Source of the DNA: Steroidobacteraceae bacterium
GTDB lineage: Bacteria > Pseudomonadota > Gammaproteobacteria > Steroidobacterales > Steroidobacteraceae
NCBI GenBank assembly: GCA_021325695.1
Contig: JAJTCR010000045.1
Coordinates: 1 to 7,745 of the forward strand
Direction: 5' to 3'
Length of the DNA stretch: 7,745 nt
Part shown: piece after piece, positions 6,375-7,745 of the stretch
Layout: each line of letters starts with the position of its first letter
Position numbering within the stretch: the first letter of the stretch is position 1
Translations under genes and position numbers: made by a program
The notes under the pieces: model-generated
What the model saw: the letters and a program-made list of their open reading frames with translations, nothing else
What the model was told of the DNA's origin: nothing
Databases searched by the model: none

Positions 6375-7274
6375 TCACTGATCTTGTGCAGTCGCGCGAA
6401 CGTCGGCTTGTGTGACCGCGCGTGGCGCGAGGTCGGGCTCGCCCACTCTAGCGAGGATCGACGCGCGCGCCTCGTCCCGCAGCTGCTCGGGCGTCTCGCC
6501 GCGCCCGCCGATCGGTGGCAGCACTTCGACCTCGATGCGTCCCGGACGTGGCACGTACGTGTCCGCGGGCAAGGCGCGCCTCGCGCCGTGAATCACCGCG
6601 GGCACGACCGGCACCCCGCCGCGGGCCGCGGCGACGAACGCACCTACATGGAAGCGCTTCAGGCCGAGCGTGGCGTCGAACGTGCCCTCGGGAAAAAAGA
6701 CGAGCGAGTGTCCCTGCTCGGCGCGTTCGACGACGCGTCGCGCGTCCCGGTGGCGCCCGCCGCGCGTGTGGCGATCGACGAACTCCGCCCCGATGCGGCT
6801 GAGCAGCAAACCGATCACCGGCATCGACGCGGCCTCGCGCTTGATCACGAAACCGAAGCGCGGCGGCAAGGCCGCCTTCATGACGAGCCCATCGAGGTAG
6901 CTTCCGTGGTTCGCCACCAGTACGCACGAACCCTCGGGCAGCCGCTCGAGCCCCGTGGTTCGAACGCGCAGCCCGGCCAGGACGAGCCACGCACGTGCGC
7001 AAGCCCGCGTGCTCGCGCGCCGCCAACCAAGCCATGGAATGACCAGTGCCAGCACCGCCGCGACGAGAATCAGCAGGACGAACGTCGAAAGCGACCAGAT
7101 CGCGTAAACCAGGCGTGCGGCCTGCGCGGGCAAACCAGGGGGTGCGGGCCGCGCGGTCACGGCGGCGGAGGGCACGCCGGAAGCCGGGTCGTGCGCGGAG
7201 GGTTTCGCGGACAAGTTCGCAGTGTTCCGGGCCAGGGTGCGGGACGATTCTGTCGAATGCCGATGGCCGGACAC
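6375..7274 (-). CDS. plsC: PlsC-type 1-acyl-sn-glycerol-3-phosphate acyltransferase
   Basis: A 299-residue lysophospholipid acyltransferase-family protein, which transfers an acyl chain to lysophosphatidate to make phosphatidate at the inner membrane. The catalytic HX4D motif is NHGSYLD (His123, Asp128). The substrate-binding block is FFPEGTFD (193-200), preceded by FVIKRE (142-147) and followed by VPVVPAVIHG (221-230). One hydrophobic segment, about 56-81, should anchor it in the membrane. The start is uncertain: GTG at 7274 is the furthest upstream in frame and adds about 50 Ala/Pro/Ser-rich residues before the anchor. There is no convincing ribosome site there or at the later GTG codons (residues 34 and 39). 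Family members are usually 240-270 residues, so the true start may be downstream. It is convergent with icmF across the palindromic element and divergent from xerD. Another acyltransferase substrate, such as an ornithine lipid, is possible. Confidence 0.88.
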   Translation of the reverse strand: MSGHRHSTESSRTLARNTANLSAKPSAHDPASGVPSAAVTARPAPPGLPAQAARLVYAIWSLSTFVLLILVAAVLALVIPWLGWRRASTRACARAWLVLAGLRVRTTGLERLPEGSCVLVANHGSYLDGLVMKAALPPRFGFVIKREAASMPVIGLLLSRIGAEFVDRHTRGGRHRDARRVVERAEQGHSLVFFPEGTFDATLGLKRFHVGAFVAAARGGVPVVPAVIHGARRALPADTYVPRPGRIEVEVLPPIGGRGETPEQLRDEARASILARVGEPDLAPRAVTQADVRATAQDQ

Positions 7275-7340
7275 GGCGAGCGTGCCCGCGGCGATACTTT
7301 CTGTGAATCAGTTCCGGTTATGTTAACGCCAGCCCCGATC

Positions 7341-7356
7341 TGTGAGCGATGTCACG
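7341..7356. promoter_or_regulatory. Possible CRP/Vfr/Clp-type binding site upstream of xerD
   Basis: TGTGA-N6-TCACG (7341-7345, 7352-7356) matches the CRP-family core TGTGA-N6-TCACA at 9 of 10 bases with the correct spacing. It lies 55 nt before the xerD ATG in the 137-bp gap shared with the divergent plsC. The flanks are not A/T rich as in strong sites, and no convincing -35/-10 pair was found in the gap (a TATGTT at 7319-7324 is the best -10-like hexamer). Confidence 0.3.
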
Positions 7357-7411
7357 ACGACGTCCGACGACGGCCTCGCATACTGCGCGCTACGCAAGAC
7401 CGCGAGGTTCC

Positions 7412-7745
7412 ATGAGCAGTGCAGTGAAGCCGAGCTATCTCTCCCGCACGCGTCACGCCGGCGGCGGCGGCGCGTCGTCGCAGGAGGGGCCCGGCCCGAT
7501 CGACCGCTTCCTCGACGCAGTCTGGATGGAGCGCGGTCTCTCGCCGAATACGCTCGCCGCGTACCGCGCGGACCTGAGCGCGCTCGAACGCTGGCTCGAC
7601 GAGCATCAAGTGCCCCTCGAAAACGCGCAGCGCGGCGACATCCTCTCGTTCATGGCCTCGCGCGTGCAGGCGGGCGCACGGCCGCGCTCGACGGCGCGCC
7701 AGCTCTCCAGTTTCCGCCGCTTCTACCGGTACCTTGTTCGTGAAG
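7412..7745 (+). CDS. xerD: Tyrosine recombinase XerD, N-terminal part (cut by right edge)
   Basis: The first 111 residues of a site-specific tyrosine recombinase are visible. The SAM-like core-binding domain is clear: IDRFLDAVWMERGLSPNTLAAYRADL begins at residue 30 (only its start and end are needed for recognition: FLDAVW at 33-38 and AYRADL at 50-55), followed by GARPRSTARQLSSFRRFYRY (88-107). These fit XerD rather than XerC. XerD works with XerC at dif to resolve chromosome dimers at division, under FtsK control. The catalytic Arg-His-Arg-Tyr residues lie beyond the window. Start ATG at 7412 has GAGG 5 nt upstream. About 20 extra Gly/Ser-rich residues precede the domain compared with E. 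coli XerD, so a slightly later start is possible. A phage integrase is less likely given the close match to the cellular XerD pattern. Confidence 0.88.
   Translation, partial: MSSAVKPSYLSRTRHAGGGGASSQEGPGPIDRFLDAVWMERGLSPNTLAAYRADLSALERWLDEHQVPLENAQRGDILSFMASRVQAGARPRSTARQLSSFRRFYRYLVRE

Noticed and set aside
6384..7415. 343-codon open frame on the plus strand opposite plsC
   Set aside because: No domain; the opposite strand has HX4D and FPEGT motifs and a membrane segment.
7412..7745. Phage or integron integrase at the right edge
   Set aside because: The visible N-terminal domain matches the cellular XerD pattern, and no att-like repeats or other mobile genes are present.

Overview
The window is GC-rich DNA (roughly two thirds G+C by eye) from a proteobacterium. 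The XerD N-terminus, the style of the thiolase/SDR pair and the 6.2 kb extragenic palindrome all look gammaproteobacterial (Nevskiales, Steroidobacterales or Xanthomonadales grade). That placement is inference, because no rRNA or marker gene is present. There are six protein genes, two of them cut by the window edges. I see no tRNA, rRNA, insertion sequence or CRISPR array.

Layout. Positions 1-2590, minus strand, hold three genes in transcription order: a TetR-family regulator (2590-1880), a thiolase (1771-593) and an SDR dehydrogenase (577 to beyond the left edge). They are probably one transcript, perhaps with a weak internal promoter before the thiolase. Positions 2591-2721 form a compact divergent control region: two face-to-face promoters with overlapping -10 boxes and a two-copy dyad operator across both. 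Positions 2722-6195, plus strand, encode a 1157-residue fused acyl-CoA mutase of the IcmF type: B12 domain, MeaI-type G-protein chaperone and mutase core in one chain. Positions 6196-6374, between convergent genes, carry a 94-bp element with perfect 20-bp inverted ends and an internal hairpin. Positions 7274-6375, minus strand, encode a PlsC-type acyltransferase. From 7412 to the right edge, plus strand, lies the start of xerD.

How the genes fit together (inference). IcmF interconverts isobutyryl-CoA and n-butyryl-CoA. Oxidation of n-butyryl-CoA passes through 3-hydroxybutyryl-CoA and acetoacetyl-CoA. The SDR, with an Asp at the NAD-selecting position, could perform the hydroxyacyl-CoA oxidation, and the thiolase could cleave acetoacetyl-CoA to two acetyl-CoA. 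The TetR protein, divergent from icmF and sharing its operator region, is the obvious candidate controller, with an acyl-CoA as plausible inducer. The acyl-CoA dehydrogenase and enoyl-CoA hydratase this scheme needs are not in the window. plsC and xerD look like unrelated neighbours.

The enzymes belong to known families. The parts most worth attention are the control region and the 94-bp palindromic element. I did not find a clearly unprecedented system.
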